17,567 nucleotides of DNA from Bacillota bacterium. GTDB taxonomy: Bacteria > Bacillota > Desulfotomaculia > Desulfotomaculales > JAJYZD01. The DNA lies in assembly GCA_021800315.1 (NCBI GenBank), contig JAJYZD010000049.1:1-17567 (forward strand), written 5' to 3'. Numbering within the stretch: position 1 is the first letter of the stretch; each line of letters starts with the position of its first letter. Under the pieces are notes generated by a model that saw nothing but the letters and a program-made list of their open reading frames with translations, was not told where the DNA came from and ran no database searches. Of the stretch, positions 1 through 7,918 are shown in pieces. The translations under genes were made by a program, and so were the position numbers.

Positions 1-41
1 AGACGCCTGGCTGCCTCTCCTGCGCTGAACATCTTTTCCAT
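1..41 (-). CDS. N-terminus of a MerR-like helix-turn-helix protein (partial, runs off left edge)
   Basis: Only 13 complete codons are visible. They read MEKMFSAGEAARR from an ATG at 41-39, and the reading frame is open to the window edge. The pattern 'S-x-G-E-A-A-R-R' resembles the first helix of MerR-type or excisionase-type DNA-binding domains, including the N-terminus of IS607-family serine recombinases (established family pattern). A near-consensus promoter lies directly upstream, so transcription would begin only a few bases before the ATG, and no Shine-Dalgarno sequence is seen. An IS607-type recombinase is a guess. An ordinary MerR-type regulator or an excisionase would look the same over so few residues. 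Confidence 0.45.
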   Translation of the reverse strand, partial: MEKMFSAGEAARR

Positions 42-49
42 GATGGTCA

Positions 50-78
50 ATTATATCGGAAAATAGGCCACCGGTCAA
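50..78 (-). promoter_or_regulatory. Sigma-A type promoter for the leftward HTH gene
   Basis: Reading the minus strand, TTGACC (78-73) is followed after 17 bp by a perfect TATAAT (55-50). This is five of six matches at -35, six of six at -10, and the ideal spacing. The expected transcription start is around 43-44, two or three bases before the ATG at 41, so the mRNA would be leaderless or almost so. The surrounding 110 bases are clearly more AT-rich than the rest of the window. Confidence 0.6.
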
Positions 79-110
79 TACCTACACATATTACTGATTG
101 ACAAATACAC

Positions 111-503
111 TTGCTGCTACGAACCCTGTTTAAAGATGACTGGTCGCCGTATGCGGAAAGACTGTATTACCACGATGTGATACACCACCCTGATGGCACA
201 GTGACTTTCAAAGCGCACAAGGACTACATTTTGCAGGAACTGGGCGTGGCCGCCGCGCGGAATTCCTCGGTGAACGAAATGCTCCGCAAGATCGGCACAC
301 CCACCCTGGTTCTCGGCGCCCCGGAGGGTTTCGGCCTGTCGGGCACCCCGGTGCTGACGGCGGAAAAGGGTAGGGAAATCGCCGCCCGGATACCGGAAAG
401 CCGGTATACGACGATAAGGGGCTCCAACCATGCCACCATCATGTTCAAAGACCAGACCGTGCGGGAAATTAAGGGTTTCCTGGGAATCCGACCTCGGACG
501 TAA
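111..503 (+). pseudogene. 3' remnant of an alpha/beta-hydrolase gene
   Basis: The 130-codon open frame encodes only the lid and C-terminal part of an alpha/beta-hydrolase fold protein. Residues 62-69 (GTPTLVLG) match the strand that precedes the catalytic acid. Residues 104-109 (GSNHAT) carry the usual catalytic histidine, H107. The N-terminal half, with the oxyanion loop and the G-x-S-x-G nucleophile elbow, is missing: a TGA at 99-101 closes the frame upstream, the only early start is a TTG at 111 without a good ribosome binding site, and no in-frame Met occurs until residue 57. The usual acidic residue after the strand is replaced by an A-P-E-G-F-G sequence. The fragment ends one base before the convergent synthase stop codon. 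It is probably non-functional and may have been truncated by an element at the left edge (inference). Confidence 0.7.
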
Positions 504-504
504 A

Positions 505-3500
505 CTAACAGGAATTGCACAGAGGGGCCGACTCCTCCATGAGCGACAATATGTAGCCGGTCAACCCGTTGACCGAATCGTAGTCCAGCAAAATCCGGGC
601 ATCCAGATTCAGCGTCAAGGTACGGTTAACCGCTTCAACCATCTGAACGGCATTAATGGAATCCACTCCGTAGCCGGTGAAAGGTACATCCGCATCTACT
701 TCCCCGGCATCGATTTTCAATGACCGGCATAACTCCCTGATCACGATTTCTTTGATCCCTACCCGGTCAACTCCGCTCCCCGCTGTCGCGTCCGGCCCGG
801 CCTGTCCTGTGTGCGGCCGGACTCCCCCGGATGCCGGGGCCAAGGTCCGCCGTCCTGGGTCATGCTCCACGCCGGGAACCGGTTTATCCCCGCCCACCCA
901 GTACCGTTCCCGGGCGAAGGGATAAGTGGGAAGACTGACGCGGGAAGGTTTGCCTTCCCGGTACAACTTGTGCCAGTCGAAGTCCAGGCCGCTTACCCAG
1001 AGACCGGCAAGCTGAGCATAATCCCCGTTGCTGATCCAAAGTTCAACCTGCCCGGCCAGGTCTTGATCCACCGGCGTTTCATCCGCCACGTCCTTGGTGG
1101 CTGCGGCCCGCCCCCGGTACAGATGCTCAATGCCGTCCACACCGGCGACGAACTCCTTTAGCTTGCCGGCCAGTTCCCGCAGGGAGTGAACGATTACCGC
1201 CAGTCGCTCTTCCCGGGCTTCACGTCCCACCTGAAGGGTGTAGGCGACGTCCACCAACCTGTCATCCGACAGCCGTCCCTCCTCGATGGCGGTCAGCAGC
1301 CGCCGGGCCGTCTCTTTGAGAACGTCCTCCTTCCTGGCCGACAGCACGATAAGAACCGGACCAGCAGGGGTAATACGGTCCGCTGTCCGGTCCCCGCCGC
1401 TTAAAGCGTATTCTTCCACCACGATGTGGGCGCCCGACCCGCCCGCCCCAAAAGAGGAGATGCCGGCCCGCCGGGGAACTTCCCGGCCGTTGATTACGGG
1501 TGGCCGCCAATACTCCGTATCTTCCTGCAAAACGAACGGTGTTGCCGCGAAATCGATATGAGGATTCCCGCCCCGGCCGTGCATGACGTTCTTGACCAGG
1601 GTCCGGTGCTTGAACTGCAACAGCACTTTGGTCAACTGGGCGATTCCGGCCGCGGCCTCCGAGTGGCCGATGTTGGATTTCACGGAGGATATCGAACAAA
1701 ATCCGGTTTCCTGCGTGTACTTCCGGAAGGCGTCGGTCAACCCGGAAACCTCGATGGGATCACCCAGGGCCGTCCCGGTGCCGTGGGCTTCGATGCAGCT
1801 TATCGTCCGGGGATGAATCCGGCCCCGCCGCAGGGCTTCCTCAACGACCTCCGCTTGGGCGACCGGGCTGGGAACGGTGTAGCCGCCGGTCTTGCCGGCG
1901 TGACTCACGGCCGTGCCCTTGATGACACCGTAAATGATATCCTTGTCCCTGACCGCCGCGGCCAACGGTTTCAGCAGAACGGCACCCACGCCTTCCGACG
2001 GCACATAACCCGTTCCGCCCTCGCTGAAAGCGTGACACCGGCCATCGTCCGCGTTGAACTGGGTCTCGGACAGCGTTACATACTTGCTGGGATGGAGGGA
2101 CAGGTTAACGCCTCCGGCGAGCGCCAGGCCGCACCGCCCGCCCAGGATGCTTTCACACGCCAGATGAACGGCATAGAGCGACGATGAACAGGCCGTGTCC
2201 ACGGTCAGACTGGGACCGGTAAAGTTCATCACATAAGATATACGATTCGCAATCGAGAATATCTGGCTGTTGGCCGGGTACATGCTCCGCCCGTTCCGCA
2301 GGGCCGCCTCCGCCATGCACAGCTGATAATTGTTGAACGTCGCCCCGACAAAGACTCCCACCCGGTTGCCGTCACTTCTTATGCTTGCGCGGGTATATCC
2401 GGCGTCCTCCAAACATGCCCACGCCGTCTCCAAAAAGAGTCGCTCCTGGGGATCCATAAACACGGCGTCCCGCGGTGAAATATTGAAGAATAAAGGATCG
2501 AAACAATCAAAATCCTCCAGGAAGCCGCCCCATTTGCTGTAACTGAGTCCCTCGGCCGCAGCCCTGCTCCGGTCGGGCTGGTAGAATCCGTCCAGCGACC
2601 AACGGCCGGGCGGAATCTCTTCAATGCAATCCCTGCCTTCGTACAGGTTCAGCCAGAATTCGTCCAGGCCGGCCGCCTGCGGATACCGTCCCGCGATCCC
2701 GATGACGGCGATGCCGGTGGACAAATCCGGTTCGTCACTTGCCACCGCGACCTCCCGCCAGGGATTTCCAGAGGTGCGCAGCGAAGACAGGACCTGCGGG
2801 CGGGCGGGCGAAGGCGCGGCAGCCTTCAGCGCGGCGACTTTGTCCGGGTACTTTGCGGCAAAATGGGCTCCGAGGGACTGGATGGTGTTATGCTTGAAAA
2901 ACAAGGCAATATCCGACTTCCCGAACCTTTTTTCAATTATTTCATTAAGACGGGCGATCATTATGGAATCCAGACCCAATTCCCCGAAGTCGACCCGCGG
3001 ATTTACTTTGCCGACCGGGATCTTGGTTTCTTCCGCAACCAATAATTTAAGGTATTCGACGGAAACCGCTGTCAGAATCTCCGGGCCGGGGAGTGATTCC
3101 GGACATTCCCGGGCTTCCGGAAACCCTGACGAAGCATCAGTACGTAAGGCATGAACGGTGTTCCAGGTCTGAGCGCCCGTCTGGTCCACTGTCTGCGGCA
3201 CCCAGTATCGTTCCCCGGCGAAAGGATAGGTTGGTAAGCTGATACGGTGGGGTTTAACGTCGCCGTAAAGCCTGTTCCAGTCAAAATCCAGGCCCTTAGC
3301 CCAGATACCGGCAATCTTCTCATATTTCCCTTTAACTACCCATGCGTCAATAATCCCGGCCATATCTTCGTCTTCGGCGAACATAGCCAGAGTATCCTTG
3401 CCGTGTCCCACATGCCCCCGGTAGAGACGATCGCTACCGCTGGCCCCTTTCAGAAACATCCGCAGTTTCTCTTTGAGTTCCCCCATAGATCCTGCGATCA

Positions 3501-6500
3501 GGGCCAGGCGCTCTTCCATGGCCTCCCGCCCCACCTGCAGGGTATAAGCTACGTCCGGCAGATCAAGGTCGGACAACCGCTCTTCATCAATCGCCGCCAG
3601 CAGCCGGCCAACTCGCTCTTGCAGGCGGTCCTCGCTCTGCGCCGACAAAACGACGACCGCGGAATGCCCGGTTATCGCCGCAACTGAAGGAAGCCCTCTG
3701 TCCCGGGGAATGTATTCTTCGATCACAACGTGGGCGTTGGATCCCCCGGCGCCGAAACTGCTAACCCCGGCGCACCGCGGCAACTCCCGTCCGTCGACCA
3801 GGGGCCGGTCCCATTGGGTTAGTTCCTGTTGAACGACAAAGGGGGTCTCACTAAAATCAATATTCGGGTTTAGTACCCTGGAATGGAGGGATGGTACCAA
3901 TTGACGATGTTTGAGCTGGAGCAACACCTTGGTCAGCCCTGCGATGCCTGCCGCGCTCTCACAATGCCCGATATTGGACTTGGCCGAACCGATAGCGCAG
4001 AACTGCTTATCCTTGGTGTATCCGTCAAAAGCCTTGCACAGGCCGGCAATCTCGATCGGATCCCCCAGGGAAGTTCCCGTGCCGTGGGCTTCCACGTAAT
4101 TGATGGCGCGGGGATTGACTCCGGCGTCTTTTAATGCTCTTATGATAACATCGGCTTGGGCGCTGGGGTTGGGAACAGTGTAACCGTTGGTCTTACCACC
4201 GTGATTGACGCCTGTCCCTTTGATTATGCCATAAATATGATCCCCGTCGGCGACAGCCCTGGACAGCGGTTTGAGCAGTACGGCCCCGACCCCCTCTCCG
4301 GGGACATAGCCGTCGCTTCCTGGTCCGAAGCTCTCGCACCGGCCGTGGCTGGACACGAACCTGCTCTGGGAGAGCAGCAGATACTTGTTCGGATGAACCG
4401 AAACATTCACGCCGCCCGCGACGGCAACCTCGCATTCGCCCAGGCGCAAGCTTTGACCTGCCAGGTGTATTGCCGTCAACGAGGACGAACACATCGTGTC
4501 CACAGCCATGCTGGGCCCGTGAAAGTTGAAATAGTAGGACACCCTGTTGGCTATGGACGACGGGCTGCCGCGCAGGGCGACCGGCCGGCCCAGAACCTGT
4601 TCCTGGGCTCCGTAAAGCTGGTACTCTTCATACATGACCCCCACGTACACTCCTACCCTGCCTTCGCTTGAGTCCCGGTATAACTCTTGCCGCGTATATC
4701 CCGCATCCTCCATGGTTTCAAAGACGCACTCCAGAAACAGTCGCTCCTGGGGATCCATGAACCCGGCCTCAATTGGCGTAATGTTGAAGAAGAAGGGATC
4801 AAACCGGTCCACTCCTTCCAAAAAGCCGCCCCACTTGCTGTAGGTTTTTCCATGTTTGCCTATATCCTCATCAAAATATAAGTCATGATTCCATCGCTCC
4901 CTGGGAATCTCCGTGATGCAGTCTTTGCCATCTTTTAGGTTTTTCCAAAATTCCTGAACGTTTCGCGACTGGGGATACCGTCCGGCAAGGCCTATTATCG
5001 CGATATCCGATGATTCCGCCGCCCTGGTTTCCCGGATGGGAGCGAACAGTGTGCTTCGCCCAGGCGAAAGAAGGACGGGATTAGTCGCGACCACCGCTTC
5101 AGCCTTCGGCATTACGGGTTCGGCCCACCCGCTTCCCAGTAATTCGGCCAGGCGGTCCCTGTGGAATTCCAGGAAGAAACCTGTCAACTCCTGAATGTTC
5201 TGATACTCGAAGAATAATGTTATGGGTAACGGCCCAAAAAGCTTTTCCAGTTGACGGGTAATTTTCACGACCATTACTGAAGTTATCCCGAGTGTGTCCA
5301 GCGGAGCGTCCGCCTCTATGCTGTCCGCGGGCACACCGCCGACCGAAGCAAGCAGATTTGTAAAGTACTCGATCGCTTTATCCCGCAGAATGCCCGGGCC
5401 CACGGCTACCGGCTCCGTCAAAGTACCGAAGCCTGGTTCCGGCCGGGAGACCGGCGCCAACAGGGTTGAGCGTAGCCGCTCAAGATCCCCGCCTATAATC
5501 ATCATCCGGTCTCTACCGGATGCCAGTGCCTGGTGGAGTGCCCTCATGCCGGCGGCGGTTTCCATGGCCATCAGGCCCGTATCACGGCTCATCATCTTTT
5601 CCGTTTCCTTGTCCAGCCGCATTCCGCCATCCTTCCACAACGCCCAGTTGAGCGAGCACGTCCGCCCCTGGCGCTCTTTCGCCGCCACCAGACGGTTACG
5701 GTAGCTGGCGTACTCGTCCATGAAGGCGTTGGCGGCCGCGTAGTCAGCCTGGCCGGCATTGCCCAGGCTCCCGGCAATGGATGAAAAGGCGATAAAGAAA
5801 TCAAGCCTCAGATTCCGGCTGGCCAGATCCAGGTTCACCATTCCGCTGACCTTGGCGGGCAGGACTTCGGCGATCTCTTTCCTGGTCTTTTTCAGAATGA
5901 AGTTATCCCGAACCACTCCCGCGGCGTGAATGATCCCGTTCAAGGCACCATACCGCCGTACAATACTGTGAACCAGACCAACAACTGATCCCTTGTCCGT
6001 CACGTCTACCTGCCGGTATTCGACACGAGCGCCCATGGCTTCCAATTCCCTCAGGCGGGCTTGCCGGGCATCGTCCAGGCAGGACCGGCCGGCCAAAAGC
6101 AGGACCGGCCCGTTGACCCGCTGGGTGATTTCCCGGGCCAAAAGCAGCCCCAGCCCTCCGGCACCGCCGGTGAGGAGATAGACGCCCCCGTCTTTCCATG
6201 GAGCATCCACCGTATCAGAACCGGCCTTAGCAATCCGGCTCCAGGCGGCAATCTGCCTTCTGCCTCCTTGATACCGGATGACCTGGTCCTGGGGTCTTTG
6301 GCCGTTCTCCCTTAGTATCGCCGCGACGGCAACGGCGTCTTGACCCTGCTCCACTCCGATCATCTGGCCCATCAACCGGGGGTTTTCCAATCGGGCCGTC
6401 TTTAATAGCCCGGAAAGGGCCGTCCAAATGTCTCCGTCCCGCCCAAAAGTTACCACCTGGACCAATACGTTGTCCTTCGGCTTCGCCCTGAGGATACCTT

Positions 6501-7659
6501 GAACCACTTCGAACACTTGGGTGAAATAAGCCTGAAACCTTTCGTCCACGCCCGCCGCCGCTGAGTCGGGAACAAGGCACCGGACACCGGGCAAAGAAGC
6601 CGCGACAGCATCCCGAAAAACTTCACCGGGCTCGCACAAGAAAACCAAGTGCTGGGCGCACTCGGGTACCGGCTCTCTTACCTTAACAGCTTCGTCTTGC
6701 CAGAGGCGTTCGAGCACAAAGGTACCTGTCGCAACCGGGCGCCCTGCCGTATCGAACGCGTGCGGCAAAACCCGGATCGACAGTCCCCTCATCCTTATAC
6801 ATACCTGGCCGCGCCCGTCGCACAGGTCGATATCGAACCTTGATGTCTTTTCCCCCGGTATGCCGGCGCGACTGTACCGGACTACGGCCCACATATCCGC
6901 AACGCACCCGCCAAGGATCTCCAGTTCGTCCAGGGCAAACGGCACAACCGTCTTCGGTTCGAAGCAACCGTTTTCGATCAGCAAACCCAGCGACGCCTGT
7001 ATGGCCGCATCCATTAAGCTGGGATGCAGGACGAAGTGCTCCTCGGTACCCGAAACGCACGGAGGCAGGGTAACTTTGGCCAAAACCTGGTCCCGTCCCA
7101 GGTGGATAATCCCGATCCCCTGGTGAGCCGGCCCGTATTCAATTCCCATCGTCCGGAACGTCTCGTAGACCTGGCCGGACAAGAGCGTCCCCTGGTCACA
7201 CTGCCTTCCAAGCTTCTCAATATCGATGATTTCCGGCTCCGCCGCCCCTCCCCGTACTGCCCGCCCCTGCCCGTGCAACAACGGCTCCGCGCCAGCCCCC
7301 CGGGTGCTGTACACCTCGTAAACGGTATCTCCGTTTCCGTCCGGAAACAGCCCTATGTGCACGTGAGCCGGCTGGTCGGTCACGATGAGCGGTTGCACCC
7401 AAGCCACGTTCCTCAAGCGGATCGGACCATGTGTCTCCGCCGACGCGGCGCGCACCAACGCCGCCCGGGCCATTTCCAGGCAGGCCGCTCCGGGCAAAAC
7501 CCGCCGGCCCTGTACCACGTGATCCCTGAGGAAGAACTCCTCGCCGGTGAAGGTAGAACTGAACCGTCGTTCCGAAAAATCGGACGTATCTTCGTGCAGC
7601 AGCGGATGAATGAGTCCCGCGCCCGGGTTCGCGCGGTGGGAATTCCCGGTTCCGGCCAT
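505..7659 (-). CDS. Trans-AT modular polyketide synthase, DH-KR-ACP-KS-ACP-KS-ACP
   Basis: This 2384-residue multidomain synthase extends acyl chains bound to its carrier domains. Domains in order: DH ~16-303 with intact HxxxGxxxxP (H47) and DxxxQ (D217); structural plus catalytic KR ~313-735 with TGGAGGLG at 497-504, K603, S626/S627, Y640, N644 and a V-R-D in place of L-D-D (D585), predicting B-type D-alcohol stereochemistry; ACP1 ~757-835 (S794); KS1 ~884-1318 (C1057, H1192, H1232); ACP2 ~1530-1606 (S1565); KS2 ~1648-2086 (C1824, H1959, H1999); ACP3 ~2300-2376 (S2334). Each KS is followed by a linker ending in LPTYPF-x-x-ERYW, as in trans-AT synthases. There is no AT, ER, methyltransferase or thioesterase. 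The start is secure: ATG with GGAGGT seven bases upstream and an in-frame TGA 18 bases upstream, so no KS is fused in front. The product is unknown. Confidence 0.97.
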   Translation of the reverse strand: MAGTGNSHRANPGAGLIHPLLHEDTSDFSERRFSSTFTGEEFFLRDHVVQGRRVLPGAACLEMARAALVRAASAETHGPIRLRNVAWVQPLIVTDQPAHVHIGLFPDGNGDTVYEVYSTRGAGAEPLLHGQGRAVRGGAAEPEIIDIEKLGRQCDQGTLLSGQVYETFRTMGIEYGPAHQGIGIIHLGRDQVLAKVTLPPCVSGTEEHFVLHPSLMDAAIQASLGLLIENGCFEPKTVVPFALDELEILGGCVADMWAVVRYSRAGIPGEKTSRFDIDLCDGRGQVCIRMRGLSIRVLPHAFDTAGRPVATGTFVLERLWQDEAVKVREPVPECAQHLVFLCEPGEVFRDAVAASLPGVRCLVPDSAAAGVDERFQAYFTQVFEVVQGILRAKPKDNVLVQVVTFGRDGDIWTALSGLLKTARLENPRLMGQMIGVEQGQDAVAVAAILRENGQRPQDQVIRYQGGRRQIAAWSRIAKAGSDTVDAPWKDGGVYLLTGGAGGLGLLLAREITQRVNGPVLLLAGRSCLDDARQARLRELEAMGARVEYRQVDVTDKGSVVGLVHSIVRRYGALNGIIHAAGVVRDNFILKKTRKEIAEVLPAKVSGMVNLDLASRNLRLDFFIAFSSIAGSLGNAGQADYAAANAFMDEYASYRNRLVAAKERQGRTCSLNWALWKDGGMRLDKETEKMMSRDTGLMAMETAAGMRALHQALASGRDRMMIIGGDLERLRSTLLAPVSRPEPGFGTLTEPVAVGPGILRDKAIEYFTNLLASVGGVPADSIEADAPLDTLGITSVMVVKITRQLEKLFGPLPITLFFEYQNIQELTGFFLEFHRDRLAELLGSGWAEPVMPKAEAVVATNPVLLSPGRSTLFAPIRETRAAESSDIAIIGLAGRYPQSRNVQEFWKNLKDGKDCITEIPRERWNHDLYFDEDIGKHGKTYSKWGGFLEGVDRFDPFFFNITPIEAGFMDPQERLFLECVFETMEDAGYTRQELYRDSSEGRVGVYVGVMYEEYQLYGAQEQVLGRPVALRGSPSSIANRVSYYFNFHGPSMAVDTMCSSSLTAIHLAGQSLRLGECEVAVAGGVNVSVHPNKYLLLSQSRFVSSHGRCESFGPGSDGYVPGEGVGAVLLKPLSRAVADGDHIYGIIKGTGVNHGGKTNGYTVPNPSAQADVIIRALKDAGVNPRAINYVEAHGTGTSLGDPIEIAGLCKAFDGYTKDKQFCAIGSAKSNIGHCESAAGIAGLTKVLLQLKHRQLVPSLHSRVLNPNIDFSETPFVVQQELTQWDRPLVDGRELPRCAGVSSFGAGGSNAHVVIEEYIPRDRGLPSVAAITGHSAVVVLSAQSEDRLQERVGRLLAAIDEERLSDLDLPDVAYTLQVGREAMEERLALIAGSMGELKEKLRMFLKGASGSDRLYRGHVGHGKDTLAMFAEDEDMAGIIDAWVVKGKYEKIAGIWAKGLDFDWNRLYGDVKPHRISLPTYPFAGERYWVPQTVDQTGAQTWNTVHALRTDASSGFPEARECPESLPGPEILTAVSVEYLKLLVAEETKIPVGKVNPRVDFGELGLDSIMIARLNEIIEKRFGKSDIALFFKHNTIQSLGAHFAAKYPDKVAALKAAAPSPARPQVLSSLRTSGNPWREVAVASDEPDLSTGIAVIGIAGRYPQAAGLDEFWLNLYEGRDCIEEIPPGRWSLDGFYQPDRSRAAAEGLSYSKWGGFLEDFDCFDPLFFNISPRDAVFMDPQERLFLETAWACLEDAGYTRASIRSDGNRVGVFVGATFNNYQLCMAEAALRNGRSMYPANSQIFSIANRISYVMNFTGPSLTVDTACSSSLYAVHLACESILGGRCGLALAGGVNLSLHPSKYVTLSETQFNADDGRCHAFSEGGTGYVPSEGVGAVLLKPLAAAVRDKDIIYGVIKGTAVSHAGKTGGYTVPSPVAQAEVVEEALRRGRIHPRTISCIEAHGTGTALGDPIEVSGLTDAFRKYTQETGFCSISSVKSNIGHSEAAAGIAQLTKVLLQFKHRTLVKNVMHGRGGNPHIDFAATPFVLQEDTEYWRPPVINGREVPRRAGISSFGAGGSGAHIVVEEYALSGGDRTADRITPAGPVLIVLSARKEDVLKETARRLLTAIEEGRLSDDRLVDVAYTLQVGREAREERLAVIVHSLRELAGKLKEFVAGVDGIEHLYRGRAAATKDVADETPVDQDLAGQVELWISNGDYAQLAGLWVSGLDFDWHKLYREGKPSRVSLPTYPFARERYWVGGDKPVPGVEHDPGRRTLAPASGGVRPHTGQAGPDATAGSGVDRVGIKEIVIRELCRSLKIDAGEVDADVPFTGYGVDSINAVQMVEAVNRTLTLNLDARILLDYDSVNGLTGYILSLMEESAPLCNSC
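895..5010 (-). repeat. Duplicated KS-linker units within the synthase gene
   Basis: The region coding KS1 plus its post-KS linker (about 5010-3190) and the region coding KS2 plus its linker (about 2718-895) are homologous throughout. They share the cores DPQERLFLE, SIANR-S-Y, CSSSL, EAHGTGT, SNIGH, SSFGAGGS, VAYTLQVGREA and SLPTYPFA. At DNA level one exact 20-base match (2438-2457 and 4739-4758) lies over the MDPQERL codons. The protein copies are clearly diverged elsewhere, so this is an old module duplication or normal family likeness, not a recent copy. Confidence 0.8.
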
Positions 7660-7666
7660 AAGAGCG

Positions 7667-7672
7667 ACCTCC
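7667..7672 (-). promoter_or_regulatory. Ribosome binding site of the synthase gene
   Basis: GGAGGT on the minus strand lies seven bases before the ATG at 7659-7657. Together with the in-frame TGA at 7677-7675 it fixes the start of the synthase and shows that the protein truly begins with the dehydratase domain. Confidence 0.9.
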
Positions 7673-7754
7673 GTTCATCAAGTAACAAAATCTTTTCTCT
7701 ATCGTAAAACCAGGGATCCCCGGGGGCGGGTTTCCGGCATGTCCGGATGAGAGA

Positions 7755-7784
7755 ATTATAGGGCATAGTGTCAAGCGGTGCCAG
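7755..7784 (-). promoter_or_regulatory. Probable promoter of the synthase gene
   Basis: On the minus strand a perfect TATAAT (7760-7755) is preceded, 18 bp upstream, by CTGGCA (7784-7779), four of six matches to TTGACA. Transcription would begin near 7748, giving a leader of roughly 90 bases before the ATG. A perfect TTGACA also lies between the two boxes (7774-7769), but only 8 bp from the TATAAT, so it cannot act as its -35. A TGCCA-N10-TGGCA inverted repeat (7798-7779) overlaps the -35 and might be an operator. The prediction rests on sequence match alone. Confidence 0.45.
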
Positions 7785-7867
7785 ATGGAAAGATGGCAGT
7801 ACAGGGTATATATGGCAGAACGGAGCCGTCGGAGGCGTTCCGCCGCTGAAAGCGGCCCCCGGAACGG

Positions 7868-7903
7868 CAGAAGGTCCCCGCGCTTGTACGCGGGGACCTT
7901 CTG
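7868..7903 (-). terminator. Hairpin terminator after nuoN
   Basis: A perfect 15-bp GC-rich inverted repeat (arms 7868-7882 and 7889-7903, six-base loop) begins 16 bases after the nuoN stop codon. There is no clear run of U after the stem in either direction. It is therefore either an atypical (L-shaped) terminator or an RNA-stabilising 3' structure. Its place between nuoN and the synthase promoter fits an end-of-operon signal. Confidence 0.7.
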
Positions 7904-7918
7904 TTGAACAGGAACGTC

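Noticed and set aside
98..103. TTGACA on the plus strand ahead of the hydrolase remnant
   Set aside because: The bases 17 bp downstream (gaaccc) do not resemble a -10 box.
505..7659. Synthase as a cis-AT type I PKS or fatty acid synthase
   Set aside because: There is no acyltransferase GHSxG region. The post-KS linkers with LPTYPFxxERYW and the TNGYTVPNP-type KS sequences fit trans-AT enzymes.
7712..7725. BamHI/SmaI-like string ggatccccggg, suggesting a cloning polylinker
   Set aside because: The flanks do not match a vector polylinker, and GC-rich DNA yields such strings by chance.
7769..7774. Perfect TTGACA upstream of the synthase
   Set aside because: Only 8 bp separate it from the TATAAT, and no -10 box lies 16-18 bp further on, so it is not a working -35 element by itself.
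7770..7790. Sigma-54 type -24/-12 promoter (TGGCAC ... TTGA)
   Set aside because: The spacing is two bases short and the -12 GC is missing.
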